Assembly (NCBI GenBank): GCA_029968055.1
Contig: JASCNX010000001.1
Span: 1,302,001-1,366,000, forward strand
Reading direction: 5' to 3'
From: Xenophilus aerolatus
Lineage (GTDB): Bacteria; Pseudomonadota; Gammaproteobacteria; Burkholderiales; Burkholderiaceae_C
Length of the DNA: 64,000 bases
The translations under genes and the position numbers were made by a program. The notes beneath the pieces were generated by a model. That model had not been told where the DNA came from and searched no databases. It saw only the letters and a list, made by a program, of their open reading frames with translations. Numbering within the stretch: position 1 is the first letter of the stretch; every line of letters begins with the position of its first letter. Of the stretch, positions 15,942 to 24,865 are shown one piece after another.

Positions 15942-17390
15942 TCAGAACATGTCGAAGTACTCGCGGTGCTCCCACTCGGTGACTTCGAGGTTGAAGCGCG
16001 CGATCTCGGCCTGCTTGATGTGGCAGTAGTAGTCGACGAAGTCCTGTCCCAGCCCGTCGACGAGCGCGGCGTCCGCCTGCAGGGCGGCCAGCGCGGCATC
16101 GAGCGTGCGGGGCAGTTCCTCGGCCGGCGTCTCGTAGGGCGCGTCCGCCGACGGGCCGGGATCCAGCCCGCGCTCGACACCGTCCAGGCCCGAGATGAGC
16201 TGCGACGCGAGGTACAGGTAGGGATTGGCCGTCGGCTCGCCGATCCGGTTCTCGATGCGCGACGCCTCGTCGCCCGGCGCCCCGAGCACCCGCAGCATGG
16301 CCCCGCGGTTGTCCTGCGCCCAGATGGCGCGGTCGGGCGCGAGCGAGAACGGCCGGTAGCGCCGGTAGCCGTTGAGCGTCGGGCTCGCCAGCGCGGCGGC
16401 ACCGCGGGCGTGGGCCTTCAGGCCGGCCAGGTAGTGCATCCCCAGCGGACTCAGCGCGGCTGTCTCGTCGCCGGTGGCCTCGGGCATGAAGGCGTTGTCG
16501 CCGCCCTTCGCGTGGCGCAGCGACTGGTGCAGGTGCCAGCCGCTGGACATGACGCTCGGAATGCGCGGGCGGCACATGAAGGTGGCGTGGTAGCCATGGC
16601 GCTGGCAGATCTGCTTGATCGCACTGCGCAGCAGCACCATCGTGTCGGCAGGCGCCATGCCCGCCGTGGGGCCGAACACCAGCTCGAACTGGCTCGGGCC
16701 GAACTCGATCTCCAGCGAGTGCAGCGGCAACCCCAGCGCCTGGAGCTGGGTGCGCAGCAACTCCATGAGCGCGTCGACGCGGTCGTAGCGCAGCTCGGTC
16801 AGGTACTGGTGGCCGTGGGTGAGCAGCGAGACGGCCGGTGGCGTGCCCGGCTGGCCCGCGTCGGCCAGGCGCATCTGCGCATCGTCGAGCTTGAAGACGT
16901 GGAACTCGACCTCCAGACCGGCCACGAATTCGAGGCCGCGCGCGGCCAGCCGGTCGATCGAGCGCCGCAGGATCCGCCGCGTGTCGAAAGGGCAGTGCCG
17001 GCCGTCCTTCATGAACGCATCGCACAGCACCCAGCCGGTGCGCGGCGCCCAGGGCAGCATGCGGAAGGTGGACGGGTCGGCCAGCACGGTGAAATCGGCG
17101 CCGCCCTGCAGCCCCTCCAGCGCGAAGCCCCCGCCGGCCGAGAACACGGGAAACACCGAGCGGTGCGAGGTGTCCTTGGCCAGCAGCGTGGTCGTGAGGT
17201 TCACGCCCCGCGCCAGCGCGCCCCGGGCGGCTTCGGCGACCAGGGTCTTGCCGCGCAGCACACCGTGCTGGTCGGCCCACGCGAAGCGCAGCACGTCGAG
17301 CTCGCCCGCGTCGATGCGCCCGACGATCTCGCTCGCCTGGGCCTGCTGTTCGTCGCTCCAGAGACCGAAGCGTTCGGCGAAGGTGCTCAT
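15942..17390 (-). CDS. Glutamine-synthetase-like gamma-glutamyl-amine ligase
   Basis: 482 residues. The N-terminal beta-grasp region has FAWADQHGVLRGKTL. The catalytic domain has GLEVEFHVF for the metal-binding Glu, then EIEFGPSQFELVFGP, HATFMCRPR, SSGWHLHQSL, and NRIGEPTANPYLYLAS. These are the landmarks of GlnA-like ligases such as PuuA, IpuC and the aniline ligases TdnQ/AtdA1, rather than the biosynthetic enzyme, which carries an adenylylation-site tail absent here. Such enzymes join glutamate to an amine with ATP. One base separates its start from the Rieske stop. This points to gamma-glutamylation of the oxygenase substrate; the amine is unknown. Confidence 0.88.
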   Translation of the reverse strand: MSTFAERFGLWSDEQQAQASEIVGRIDAGELDVLRFAWADQHGVLRGKTLVAEAARGALARGVNLTTTLLAKDTSHRSVFPVFSAGGGFALEGLQGGADFTVLADPSTFRMLPWAPRTGWVLCDAFMKDGRHCPFDTRRILRRSIDRLAARGLEFVAGLEVEFHVFKLDDAQMRLADAGQPGTPPAVSLLTHGHQYLTELRYDRVDALMELLRTQLQALGLPLHSLEIEFGPSQFELVFGPTAGMAPADTMVLLRSAIKQICQRHGYHATFMCRPRIPSVMSSGWHLHQSLRHAKGGDNAFMPEATGDETAALSPLGMHYLAGLKAHARGAAALASPTLNGYRRYRPFSLAPDRAIWAQDNRGAMLRVLGAPGDEASRIENRIGEPTANPYLYLASQLISGLDGVERGLDPGPSADAPYETPAEELPRTLDAALAALQADAALVDGLGQDFVDYYCHIKQAEIARFNLEVTEWEHREYFDMF

Positions 17391-17391
17391 C

Positions 17392-18714
17392 TCAGACCGC
17401 CAGGCGGGCCGAGGCCCAGTCCGATGCCTGCCGGCGGGCCAGGTCGGCCTCTTCGCAGTAGCTGGCGGCCTTGTCGGCCGCCGCGACGCCGTCGATGGAC
17501 GGCGGCCCCGTCAGCGTGCCGGCGTCATGCGCGGTGGGCTGCATGGGCAGCGCCTCGCCCGCCTGCGCCGCCTCGATGGCCTTCACCAGCATCCGGCGGT
17601 ACAGCATGATGCCCTTGTCGGTGGTGCCGAGGTGCTCGCGCGTGCGGTCCTGGATCGGCCCCATCGATTCGCAGGCCCACTGGTCGTGCACGTTGATGTC
17701 CTCGCCCATGCCGGTGTAGGTCTGCTTCAGTTGCTCCTCGACGCTGTAGCCGTACTCGTTGCGCTTGTTCTTGCGCGAGGTGTACAGCGGCAGCTCGATG
17801 GTCTTCAGGCGCTGCTCGCGCATCTGCGCCTTGTCCACCGGGCCGGTGAAGCTGGTGAAGATCGCATACCAGTAGCAATGCGTGTCGTCCACGGGCACAT
17901 GCCACTGCGAGATCGTCATCTCCGAACTCATCGGGATCACGAAGGCCTGCGGGAAGACGACGTTCGTCACCCGCACGTGCGTCTGCGCTTCGGAGAGCTT
18001 GCGCAGCGTGGTCAGCTTCATGCCGTAAGGCGCGGGCTCGGCGGCGATGTCGGGCCGGTCGTATTCGCGCAGCACCTGGGTGATGGCCAGGTCGGAGTCG
18101 GCCGAGGCGCCGCGGAACTGCTTGCCGTAGCTTTCGGAGGTGTCCTCGTCCTCGTAGAAGCGATGCAGGAAGGACGCGTGCGCCGGGTCCATGCCCACCT
18201 CGAGCGCCTGCAGCCAGTTGCACTCCCACAGGCCCTTGAACGCGAAGGTGTGGCTGTCGGGCGCGACGAAGCAATCGAACTCGGGAAAGGCCGGCGGCTC
18301 ACCCTCGCCGATGTACGCGAAGACGATGCCGCTTCGCTCCACCACCGGGTAGGCGCCCTGGCGGATGCGCGTGCACAGCTTGCTGCCCGCGGGCTCGGCC
18401 GGCGTCTCCAGGCATTGGCCGGTCGCATCGAACAGCCAGCCGTGGAATGCGCAGCGCAGTCCGCCGTTCTCGAGCCGGCCATAGGCCAGGTCGGCGCCGC
18501 GGTGGGGGCAGTCGCGGTCGAGCAGGCCGAGACGGCCGGACTCGTCACGGAACAGGACGAAATGCTGGCCCATGAGTTGCACCGGGCGCAGCGGGCGCGG
18601 CCCGCGCAACTCCTCGGACAGGGCCACGGGCTGCCAGTAGCGGCGCAGCAGGGTGCCAGCCGGCGTGCCGCGTCCGACGCGGGTGATGAGATCGTTCTGT
18701 TCGGCGCTGATCAT
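17392..18714 (-). CDS. Rieske non-heme iron oxygenase, phthalate-dioxygenase-like single-subunit alpha
   Basis: 440 residues. The Rieske cluster ligands are Cys69, His71, Cys88 and His91 (CPH-x16-CAFH). The catalytic mononuclear iron motif is Glu172-x3-Asp176-x2-His179-x4-His184 within LEVGMDPAHASFLH. Asp176 is the residue that bridges the two metal sites in neighbouring subunits. Length and the absence of a beta-subunit gene place it with phthalate dioxygenase, vanillate demethylase and N-demethylases, which work as alpha-only trimers. It heads the minus-strand array and has its ferredoxin and reductase alongside. Reaction could be ring dihydroxylation, hydroxylation or N/O-dealkylation. Confidence 0.92.
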   Translation of the reverse strand: MISAEQNDLITRVGRGTPAGTLLRRYWQPVALSEELRGPRPLRPVQLMGQHFVLFRDESGRLGLLDRDCPHRGADLAYGRLENGGLRCAFHGWLFDATGQCLETPAEPAGSKLCTRIRQGAYPVVERSGIVFAYIGEGEPPAFPEFDCFVAPDSHTFAFKGLWECNWLQALEVGMDPAHASFLHRFYEDEDTSESYGKQFRGASADSDLAITQVLREYDRPDIAAEPAPYGMKLTTLRKLSEAQTHVRVTNVVFPQAFVIPMSSEMTISQWHVPVDDTHCYWYAIFTSFTGPVDKAQMREQRLKTIELPLYTSRKNKRNEYGYSVEEQLKQTYTGMGEDINVHDQWACESMGPIQDRTREHLGTTDKGIMLYRRMLVKAIEAAQAGEALPMQPTAHDAGTLTGPPSIDGVAAADKAASYCEEADLARRQASDWASARLAV

Positions 18715-18976
18715 CGTGAAGCTCCAAGCCTTTCAGTCAATGCATTCAGTTGTATGCAATGGGATGCATTGTCGCGAAAAGTGATTCTGCGTCAAACGAT
18801 TTTTGCGGGAGATCAATGCACTATTTCGATACATGGCGCACTGAAACGGCCAGAATTCCAAAGTCACCGTGGTTTTCACCTATTGATGCATGCATGATCC
18901 AGGCCAGCAGAAACATCATGCGTGCATACTTCGACGCACCTAGAATTTCTTCCGCTCATTGCATACAAGGAGAGCC
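18715..18976. promoter_or_regulatory. Divergent control region between Rieske array and GntR gene, with repeated TGCAT-type boxes
   Basis: This 262-bp gap holds two perfect inverted copies of a 12-mer, TTGTATGCAATG at 18750-18761 and its complement CATTGCATACAA at 18957-18968. The first is framed by a dyad CAATGCAT (18738-18745) and ATGCATTG (18764-18771). Further TGCAT words occur at 18816-18820, 18886-18895 (ATGCATGCAT) and 18923-18928. One 12-mer is about 36 bp before the oxygenase start; the other overlaps the Shine-Dalgarno of the GntR gene. The pattern fits a GntR operator set that controls both directions. It is relatively AT-rich compared with its surroundings. Confidence 0.6.
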
Positions 18977-19708
18977 ATGGATTCCCAACAGTCTCGTGTC
19001 CTGGTTCGACTGCGCGACCTCATCCTCAAGGGCGAGTTCGGCCCCGGCGAGCGGCTTGCAGAAATCCCCCTGGCCGAGAAGCTGGGCGCTTCACGCACGC
19101 CCGTGCGTCTCGCACTCACGAGCCTGGAGCACGAGGGCCTGATCGAGCCCTCGCCCGCCGGCGGCTACCAGATGCGGCGCTTCACCTCGCAGGAGATTGC
19201 GGATGCGATTCGCGCACGAGGCGTCATCGAAGGCTTTGCGGCCCGCCTGCTGGCGGAAGACGGCGCGCCCCGCCAACTGCTGCGCGAACTGCACGAGTGC
19301 CTGGATGAAGGCGACAAGGTCGTGAACAAGCCCACGATGGAGTTGGACGATTACGCCGGCTATGTGGAGATGAACGACCGCTTCCATGCCCTCATCATCC
19401 AGGGCTGCGGCAACGCGTCCGTCCGGCGCATCATGGAGATGCTCGACAGCCAGCCCTTCGCGGCGCCCAGCGCCATGCTGCCCATGCAGTCGTCGATGCG
19501 CGAAGGCCAGCAGTGGATGCAGCAGGCCCATCGCACCCACCACGCGCTGGTGCAGGCGATCGAACGGGGCCAGGGCTCGCGGGCCCAGGCCCTCGGCGAG
19601 GAGCATGTGGAGATCGCCCGCATGAACCTCGACTACGCGCTCGAACGCCCGGAGCTGGCGGCCGAACTGATGCCCGGCATGAAACTGGTGGCGGGCCGCG
19701 GCCGCTGA
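18977..19708 (+). CDS. GntR family (FCD domain) transcriptional regulator
   Basis: 243 residues from the ATG at 18977, preceded by AAGGAG at 18967-18972. The N-terminal winged helix is seen in RLRDLILKGEFGPGERL, then LAEKLGASRTPVRLALTSLE over residues 10 to 60. The C-terminal FCD domain has the metal or ligand residues in MNDRFHALIIQGCGN and HRTHHALVQAI. FadR-like FCD regulators usually repress catabolic genes until an organic acid binds. It is divergent from the Rieske array and carries a candidate operator over its own ribosome site, so autoregulation together with control of the array is likely. Confidence 0.93.
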   Translation: MDSQQSRVLVRLRDLILKGEFGPGERLAEIPLAEKLGASRTPVRLALTSLEHEGLIEPSPAGGYQMRRFTSQEIADAIRARGVIEGFAARLLAEDGAPRQLLRELHECLDEGDKVVNKPTMELDDYAGYVEMNDRFHALIIQGCGNASVRRIMEMLDSQPFAAPSAMLPMQSSMREGQQWMQQAHRTHHALVQAIERGQGSRAQALGEEHVEIARMNLDYALERPELAAELMPGMKLVAGRGR

Positions 19709-19751
19709 GCGTTCGTGCGGGCCCTGCCGCCCGCCTCTCAACGCGCCGAAG

Positions 19752-20219
<468 letters not shown>

Positions 20220-20244
20220 GCCCGAATTGTGCGGGCGAGCCGCG

Positions 20245-21006
20245 TCACGCGCGTTGCAGCAGCACCGGCACCGACGACACCAGCAGCGCCAGCCCCGACA
20301 CGGTGAGCAGCCCCAGCACGATGCGGCGGAAGGCCAGTTCGCTCAGGCCGATGTACAGCCGCGCACCCAGCAGCACCGGCACCAGCACGCAGACGGCCAC
20401 CAGCGCGAGCATCGGCAGCATCGCCACCGTCACGTTGCCGGCGCCGGCCTGCAGCGTGAAGGCCACCGCCAGCATCGACAGGTTGAAGTTCTGGATCACC
20501 GAACGCTGCGCGTCGCGCGCCATGCCGCGCAAGGTGCACCACAGCGTGGGGATCGGCCCGGTGAAGCCGCCGACGCCGCCACAGATGCCGCCCAGCAGGC
20601 CCGACACCGCATCGGCGATGCGGCCACCCCAACGCACCTGCGACAGGTTGCGCGCGAAGAGCATCGCCAGGCACCAGGGCACGAGCATGCCGCCTAGGCA
20701 GGCCTTGAAGAGCACGATGTCCAGCCGCGGCAGCAGCCACACCCCCAGCGGCACGCCGAGCACGCCGCCGAACACGAAGGGCATGAGCGCCCGCCCGTCG
20801 AACCCGCGCCGCACGGTGGCCGCGGCGATCACCTGGCCGGTGAGCGCGCCGAAGGTGGAGAGCACGGCCGCGAGCTTGGGCTCCAGCCCCCATGCCCAGA
20901 AGGACATCGCGACCAGACCGAAGGCGAAGCCCGACAGCCCCTGCACGAAGCCGGCCACGCCGGCGCCGACCGCCACCAGCAGATAGACGGGGAGGCCCTC
21001 CGCCAC
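20245..21006 (-). CDS. TauE/SafE family anion exporter-like membrane protein
   Basis: 253 residues with about eight hydrophobic segments. The N-terminal GAGVAGFVQGLSGFAFGLVAM and the repeat in the second half, GLLGGICGGVGGFTGPIP, are the paired glycine-rich motifs of the family. Members are linked to export or uptake of sulfite, sulfoacetate and other organosulfur or carboxylate anions. It stands between an MFS gene (120 bp upstream) and the EVE gene, all on the minus strand. The substrate cannot be told. Confidence 0.9.
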   Translation of the reverse strand: MAEGLPVYLLVAVGAGVAGFVQGLSGFAFGLVAMSFWAWGLEPKLAAVLSTFGALTGQVIAAATVRRGFDGRALMPFVFGGVLGVPLGVWLLPRLDIVLFKACLGGMLVPWCLAMLFARNLSQVRWGGRIADAVSGLLGGICGGVGGFTGPIPTLWCTLRGMARDAQRSVIQNFNLSMLAVAFTLQAGAGNVTVAMLPMLALVAVCVLVPVLLGARLYIGLSELAFRRIVLGLLTVSGLALLVSSVPVLLQRA

Positions 21007-21125
21007 GCGTCAGCCCGGCGGCACCCGGCGGTGGATGCCATGCCAACGCGGGCCACTTCTGCCGTTGCGGCGAGCCACGCCGGCCACCTCGGCGTGACGG
21101 CGATGCGACCGACCGCAGCCGCGCA

Positions 21126-22379
21126 TCAAGCCGGCACCGCCGGCAAGGCCTCGCGCCGGGCACGGCGCACGTTGAAGGCACTGGCGATCAGCACGCCCTG
21201 CACCAGCGCCAGGCCGACGATCACGCTGGTGTACTGGCCGGCGTCCATCAGGCGGCCGAAGATCAGCGGCGCCACCGCCTGGCCGATGTCCAGCCCGGCA
21301 TACACCACGCCATAGACGCGCCCGGTGGCATTGGCCGGCGTCGAGCGCTTGACCAGCAGGTCGCGCGATGGGCCCGCGATGCCGGAGGCGAAGCCCATGG
21401 CGCCGAAGAGCACCGGCACCACCATGGGCGGGAAGTCGGCCAGCGCCATCACCAGCGCGAACGCGGCAGCGATGCCGAAGCCGATGCCCACGATGCGCTC
21501 GCAGCGCGACGGGTCCGACGCCAGGAAGCCGCCCACCACCATGCCGACCGAGCTGGCCACCATGTAGACGGTGAGGCAGATCGCCACCAGCGCCACCGGC
21601 ACCGCATGCAGCTTGCCGGCCGCCACCGGCGCGAAGGTCTGCACGACGCTGATGACCATGGCGTAGAAGAAGAAGAAACCGAAGCACATCCACACCGCCG
21701 GGATGCGCAGGAAGTCGAACTCGCCGCCCGCCGGTGCCGCGGCGCCCTGCCCGGTCGCCTTCTGCACCGCCTTCACGTCCAGGGCCAGCGCACCGCGGTT
21801 GAACCACAGCACCACCAGCACCGCCAAGGCCAGCACGCCCGCCGAAGCCAGCGCCACGCGCCAGCCGTAGGCGATGGCGATCGGCACCACGAAGGCCGGC
21901 GCCAACGCCCAGCCCAGGCTGCCGGTGATGCCGTGCACGCTGTAGGCATGGCCCAGGCGCGTCGGCGCCACCTTGCGGTTGAAGAGCGTGTAGTCGACCG
22001 GGTGGAACACCCCGTTGCCCACGCCCGCCAGCACCGCGCAAGGCAGCATCGCCCAGTAGTTGGGCGCCATCGCGTAACCGAAAGCGGCCAGCCCCAGGCA
22101 GCCCAGGCCGACGAAGAGCACGGGCCGAGGCCCCATCTTGTCGACGATGAAGCCCGACGCCGCCTGCACCGCGCACGAGACGACGAAGAACACCGTGAGC
22201 ACCGCGCCCAGCTCGGTGTAGCTGACGTTGAAAGCGTCCTTCAGCCACGGGAAGAGCGGGGCGAGGATCAGCTGGCTGAAGTGGCTGATGCCGTGGGCCA
22301 GCCCGACCAGCCCGATCAGCGAAGCATCGGAGCGGAAGGTGGACGAGGCGGGTGCGGAGGTGTCGGATGAAGCGGACAT
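21126..22379 (-). CDS. Major facilitator superfamily transporter (fosmidomycin-resistance-like branch)
   Basis: 417 residues with the twelve-helix pattern in two halves. HGISHFSQLILAPLFPWLKD near the N-terminus is like Fsr-type permeases. DKMGPRPVLFVGLG is the loop 2-3 motif A, and GNGVFHPVDYTLFNRKV matches another conserved Fsr-like stretch. The second half begins after a cytoplasmic linker near residue 200. It is divergent from an AraC regulator with a 126-bp gap, suggesting regulation by it. A role in efflux or uptake of a small organic compound is likely, without a defined substrate. Confidence 0.9.
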   Translation of the reverse strand: MSASSDTSAPASSTFRSDASLIGLVGLAHGISHFSQLILAPLFPWLKDAFNVSYTELGAVLTVFFVVSCAVQAASGFIVDKMGPRPVLFVGLGCLGLAAFGYAMAPNYWAMLPCAVLAGVGNGVFHPVDYTLFNRKVAPTRLGHAYSVHGITGSLGWALAPAFVVPIAIAYGWRVALASAGVLALAVLVVLWFNRGALALDVKAVQKATGQGAAAPAGGEFDFLRIPAVWMCFGFFFFYAMVISVVQTFAPVAAGKLHAVPVALVAICLTVYMVASSVGMVVGGFLASDPSRCERIVGIGFGIAAAFALVMALADFPPMVVPVLFGAMGFASGIAGPSRDLLVKRSTPANATGRVYGVVYAGLDIGQAVAPLIFGRLMDAGQYTSVIVGLALVQGVLIASAFNVRRARREALPAVPA

Positions 22380-22505
22380 GGGCGGTCGTCGGAAGAAGCT
22401 GTACCGATGCTAGACGGCCCGTCTGCGTCAGAATAGCGACACCTTGCCAACATTTGCCGGAAACCAGCCACGCCGCCCCGGCAGGGCGAATCACGGAGCC
22501 CGCAC

Positions 22506-23420
22506 ATGCCGACTGCGCTCGATCATTTCCCTGCCGCCGCGGATGCCGACGCGCCGGCGGCCCCGCCCGAATCCGGCCGCGCGCGCCGCGGCGCCTCGCC
22601 CGGCAGCCTTCAGGCCCCGACCACCAGCGTCGGTCCACTCACGCCGCACCTGTATGCGCCTGACGCCATGCGGCCCCTGCGTGCCAAGGAGCATTTCCTG
22701 CGGGCCGACACCTTCGTCGAGCTGCACCAGCACCCTTGGCCGCAGCTTACCTTCTCGACCCGCGGCGTGATCCGCCTGAGCACCGCCGACGGCAGCTACA
22801 TCGTGCCGCCCTCGCGCGCGCTGTGGGTGCCGGCCGATGTGCCGCACAGCATCACGCTGATCGAGGATGCCGAGTTGCGCACCGTCTACCTGCACAGCTG
22901 GCTGGGCCCGGCGTGGGAGCGCTGCGAGGTGCTGGAGATCAGCCCCCTGCTGCGCGCGCTGATGCTGGCGCTGGACACCACCCCCGACGGCCTGCCGCCG
23001 GCCGACGCGCACGCCGCTCAGCGCGAGCGCTGGATCGCACCGCTGCTGGTCGACGAGCTGGAGCGTGCCACGCAGATCCGCATCGACGTGCCGCTGCCCG
23101 CCGACAAGCGCCTGCGCCAGCTGTGCGAGGCGCTGCTGCGCAACCCGGCCGACCGAGCCACCCTGGCCGAGCGCGCCGCCACCATCGGCGCGAGCGAGCG
23201 CACGGTGGCGCGCCTCTTCCGCGACCAGTTGGGCATGAGCTGGCAGCAATGGCGCCAGCAGGCCGTGCTGGCGCACGCGTTGCCGCTGCTGGCGCGCGGC
23301 ATGGCGGTGAGCCAGGTCGCGTCGGCCAGCGGCTACGCGACCGACAGCGCCTTCTGTGCCATGTTCAAGGCGGCGACCGGGCAATCGCCCACGGCCTTTC
23401 AACATAAAAAGAAGCCATAG
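22506..23420 (+). CDS. AraC family transcriptional regulator with N-terminal cupin
   Basis: 304 residues. After about 60 proline- and alanine-rich residues, a cupin sensor domain has LHQHPWPQLTFSTRGVIRL and PADVPHSITL. The C-terminal double helix-turn-helix has RATLAERAATIGASERTVARLF followed by VSQVASASGYATDSAFCAMFKAATGQSP. It is divergent from the MFS permease, its probable target. The last codons and the stop (TAG at 23418-23420) lie within an intergenic repeat element, so the lysine-rich C-terminus may have been replaced by repeat insertion. Confidence 0.92.
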   Translation: MPTALDHFPAAADADAPAAPPESGRARRGASPGSLQAPTTSVGPLTPHLYAPDAMRPLRAKEHFLRADTFVELHQHPWPQLTFSTRGVIRLSTADGSYIVPPSRALWVPADVPHSITLIEDAELRTVYLHSWLGPAWERCEVLEISPLLRALMLALDTTPDGLPPADAHAAQRERWIAPLLVDELERATQIRIDVPLPADKRLRQLCEALLRNPADRATLAERAATIGASERTVARLFRDQLGMSWQQWRQQAVLAHALPLLARGMAVSQVASASGYATDSAFCAMFKAATGQSPTAFQHKKKP

Positions 23421-23462
23421 CGCTCGTCCCGCTTTCGCGGGCAGCTACATTTTTCATAGCAA
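23411..23462. repeat. Small intergenic palindromic repeat (Comamonadaceae-type), overlapping the AraC stop
   Basis: The stretch contains GCCATAGCGCTCG, the hairpin CCCGC-TTTC-GCGGG (23428-23441), then AGCTACATTTTTCATAGC. TAGCG and CATAGC ends with a central GC hairpin resemble small repeats that I recall being scattered between genes in Acidovorax and Variovorax. The hairpin followed by a T-run may also act as a weak terminator for the AraC gene. Family identity is from memory and needs a genome-wide count. Confidence 0.45.
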
Positions 23463-23495
23463 ACCGATCTGTCGCCACGCCTGAAGGAGTCCCCG

Positions 23496-23918
23496 ATGCC
23501 CCGCTCGCTTCGCCCATCCCTGCGAATTCCCGCAGCCGCCGCCCTCGCGCTCGCCGCGGCGCTCGCCACCCCGGCCCATGCCAACAAGCTCATGGACGCG
23601 ATGAAGGACCAGCTCGCCAACTCGGGCATCGGCAATTCGCTGCCCGCCATCGGCGCCAACACCGCCGGCAACGCGGCCGGCGTGATCCAGTACTGCGTGA
23701 AGAACAACTACCTGAACGCCGCCAGCGCCAACGGCATCAAGGACAAGCTCCTGGGCATGGTCACCGGCCAGAAGCCGCAGCAGACCGGCTACGCCAACGG
23801 CGCCAAGGGCCTGCTGATGGGCAGCGACGGCCAGTCGCTCAACCTGAAGGGCCTGTCGGGCAAGCTGAAGGAGAAGGCCTGCGACTACGTGCTGAAGAAG
23901 GCGAGCTCGCTGCTCTGA
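23496..23918 (+). CDS. DUF2501 domain-containing secreted protein
   Basis: 140 residues with a signal peptide of about 29 residues ending in AHA (LALAAALATPAHANK). The mature part has KDQLANSGIGNSLPAIGANTAGNAAGVIQYCVKNNYL and two cysteines, CVKN and ACDYV, likely disulphide-bonded in the periplasm. This matches the DUF2501 (YjjA-type) family of small periplasmic proteins of unknown role. AAGGAG precedes the start by about ten bases. Its stop overlaps the start of the GNAT gene (TGATG). Confidence 0.88.
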   Translation: MPRSLRPSLRIPAAAALALAAALATPAHANKLMDAMKDQLANSGIGNSLPAIGANTAGNAAGVIQYCVKNNYLNAASANGIKDKLLGMVTGQKPQQTGYANGAKGLLMGSDGQSLNLKGLSGKLKEKACDYVLKKASSLL

Positions 23919-24436
23919 TGCGACCCGCGGGTGCTGGCATGCACGTCGACCTGGTGTCCGGGAGCCAGCACGAGTCGCTTGTCGACCTGCTGGTCGAATT
24001 GCACGCGTTCTACAACCTGGGCGCCGCGGTGACGCGCGAAGCCGTGCAGTCGCACCTGGTCGACCGGCTGCTCGCGCCGGGATCGCCGCAGCAGCTGGCC
24101 GTCGCCTCGATGGACGGCGGTGACGTCGTCGGCCTGGCCGCATTCGGCTTCGTCCATTCGCTGGTCGACTTTGACCCCGCGCTGCGGCAGCACTGCCAGC
24201 TCAAGGAGCTCTACGTGAGGGCCGGCCACCGCAGCACCGGCGTCGGGCGCGCCTTGATGGCCTGGCTTGCACGGCACGCCGCCGATCACGGATGCCACCG
24301 CATCGACTGGCCGGTGAAGGCGACGAACCTGCGCGGCATCGCCTTCTACGAGAGCTTGGGCGCGCGGCGGGTGGCCGATCGGCTGAGCTACCGGCTGGTG
24401 AGGCCGGCACTGGACCGGCTGGAGGACGACGGCTGA
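23918..24436 (+). CDS. GNAT family N-acetyltransferase
   Basis: 172 residues, start coupled to the DUF2501 stop; a second ATG seven codons in is a fair alternative. The acetyl-CoA site is in LKELYVRAGHRSTGVGRALMAWLARHA, where RSTGVGRA is the Q/RxxGxG/A motif. GIAFYESLGAR near the C-terminus is the conserved motif B. These enzymes acetylate amines of small molecules or proteins. The acceptor is not predictable. It converges with the VOC gene, 27 bp away. Confidence 0.9.
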   Translation: MRPAGAGMHVDLVSGSQHESLVDLLVELHAFYNLGAAVTREAVQSHLVDRLLAPGSPQQLAVASMDGGDVVGLAAFGFVHSLVDFDPALRQHCQLKELYVRAGHRSTGVGRALMAWLARHAADHGCHRIDWPVKATNLRGIAFYESLGARRVADRLSYRLVRPALDRLEDDG

Positions 24437-24463
24437 GCGCCGGCCTTCCGCTCGCCGCCGACC

Positions 24464-24865
24464 TCAGCTCGGCGTCTTCGGCCGGTGCAGCGCGCAAAGC
24501 TTGTTGCCGTCCGGATCGCGCACGTAGGACAGGTACATCGCGCCGAGCTTGCCCTCGCGCAGGCCGGGCGGCTCCTCGATGGAGGTGCCGCCATGCGCGA
24601 CCGCCACGTCGTGGAACTCGGTGACCTGCTCGGGCGAGCTGCATTTGAAGCCGATGGTGCCGCCGTTGGCCCCGCAGGCCGATTCGCCATTCAGCGGCTC
24701 GCTGATGCAGAAGCTGGCGCCCTCGTGGCGGTAGAAAAGGCGCGTCTGGCCGGTGAGGTTCTGGTTGCGCACCGGCTCGCCGGCGCCGATCACGGCGAGC
24801 ACCGCGTCGTAGAAGCGCTTGGAGCGCTCGATGTCGTTGGACCCCACCATCACATGGCTGAACAT
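24464..24865 (-). CDS. VOC family (glyoxalase-like) protein
   Basis: 133 residues from the ATG at 24865; upstream in-frame codons are non-coding in character. FSHVMVGSNDIERSKRFYDAVL opens the first VOC module, and YVRDPDGNKLCALHRP closes the second. RLFYRHEGASFCISEP and GFKCSSPEQVTEFHDVAVAHG fit the family. A GGAGAC lies about ten bases upstream. It probably binds or converts a small electrophile, but metal ligands are only partly conserved, so it may be non-catalytic. Confidence 0.85.
   Translation of the reverse strand: MFSHVMVGSNDIERSKRFYDAVLAVIGAGEPVRNQNLTGQTRLFYRHEGASFCISEPLNGESACGANGGTIGFKCSSPEQVTEFHDVAVAHGGTSIEEPPGLREGKLGAMYLSYVRDPDGNKLCALHRPKTPS

Noticed and set aside
14344-17280. 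One continuous minus-strand frame that seems to join the ligase region to the ferredoxin reductase
   Set aside because: Only the last 416 codons are the reductase. The rest is an out-of-frame reading of the ferredoxin and ligase genes, which have their own frames and motifs.
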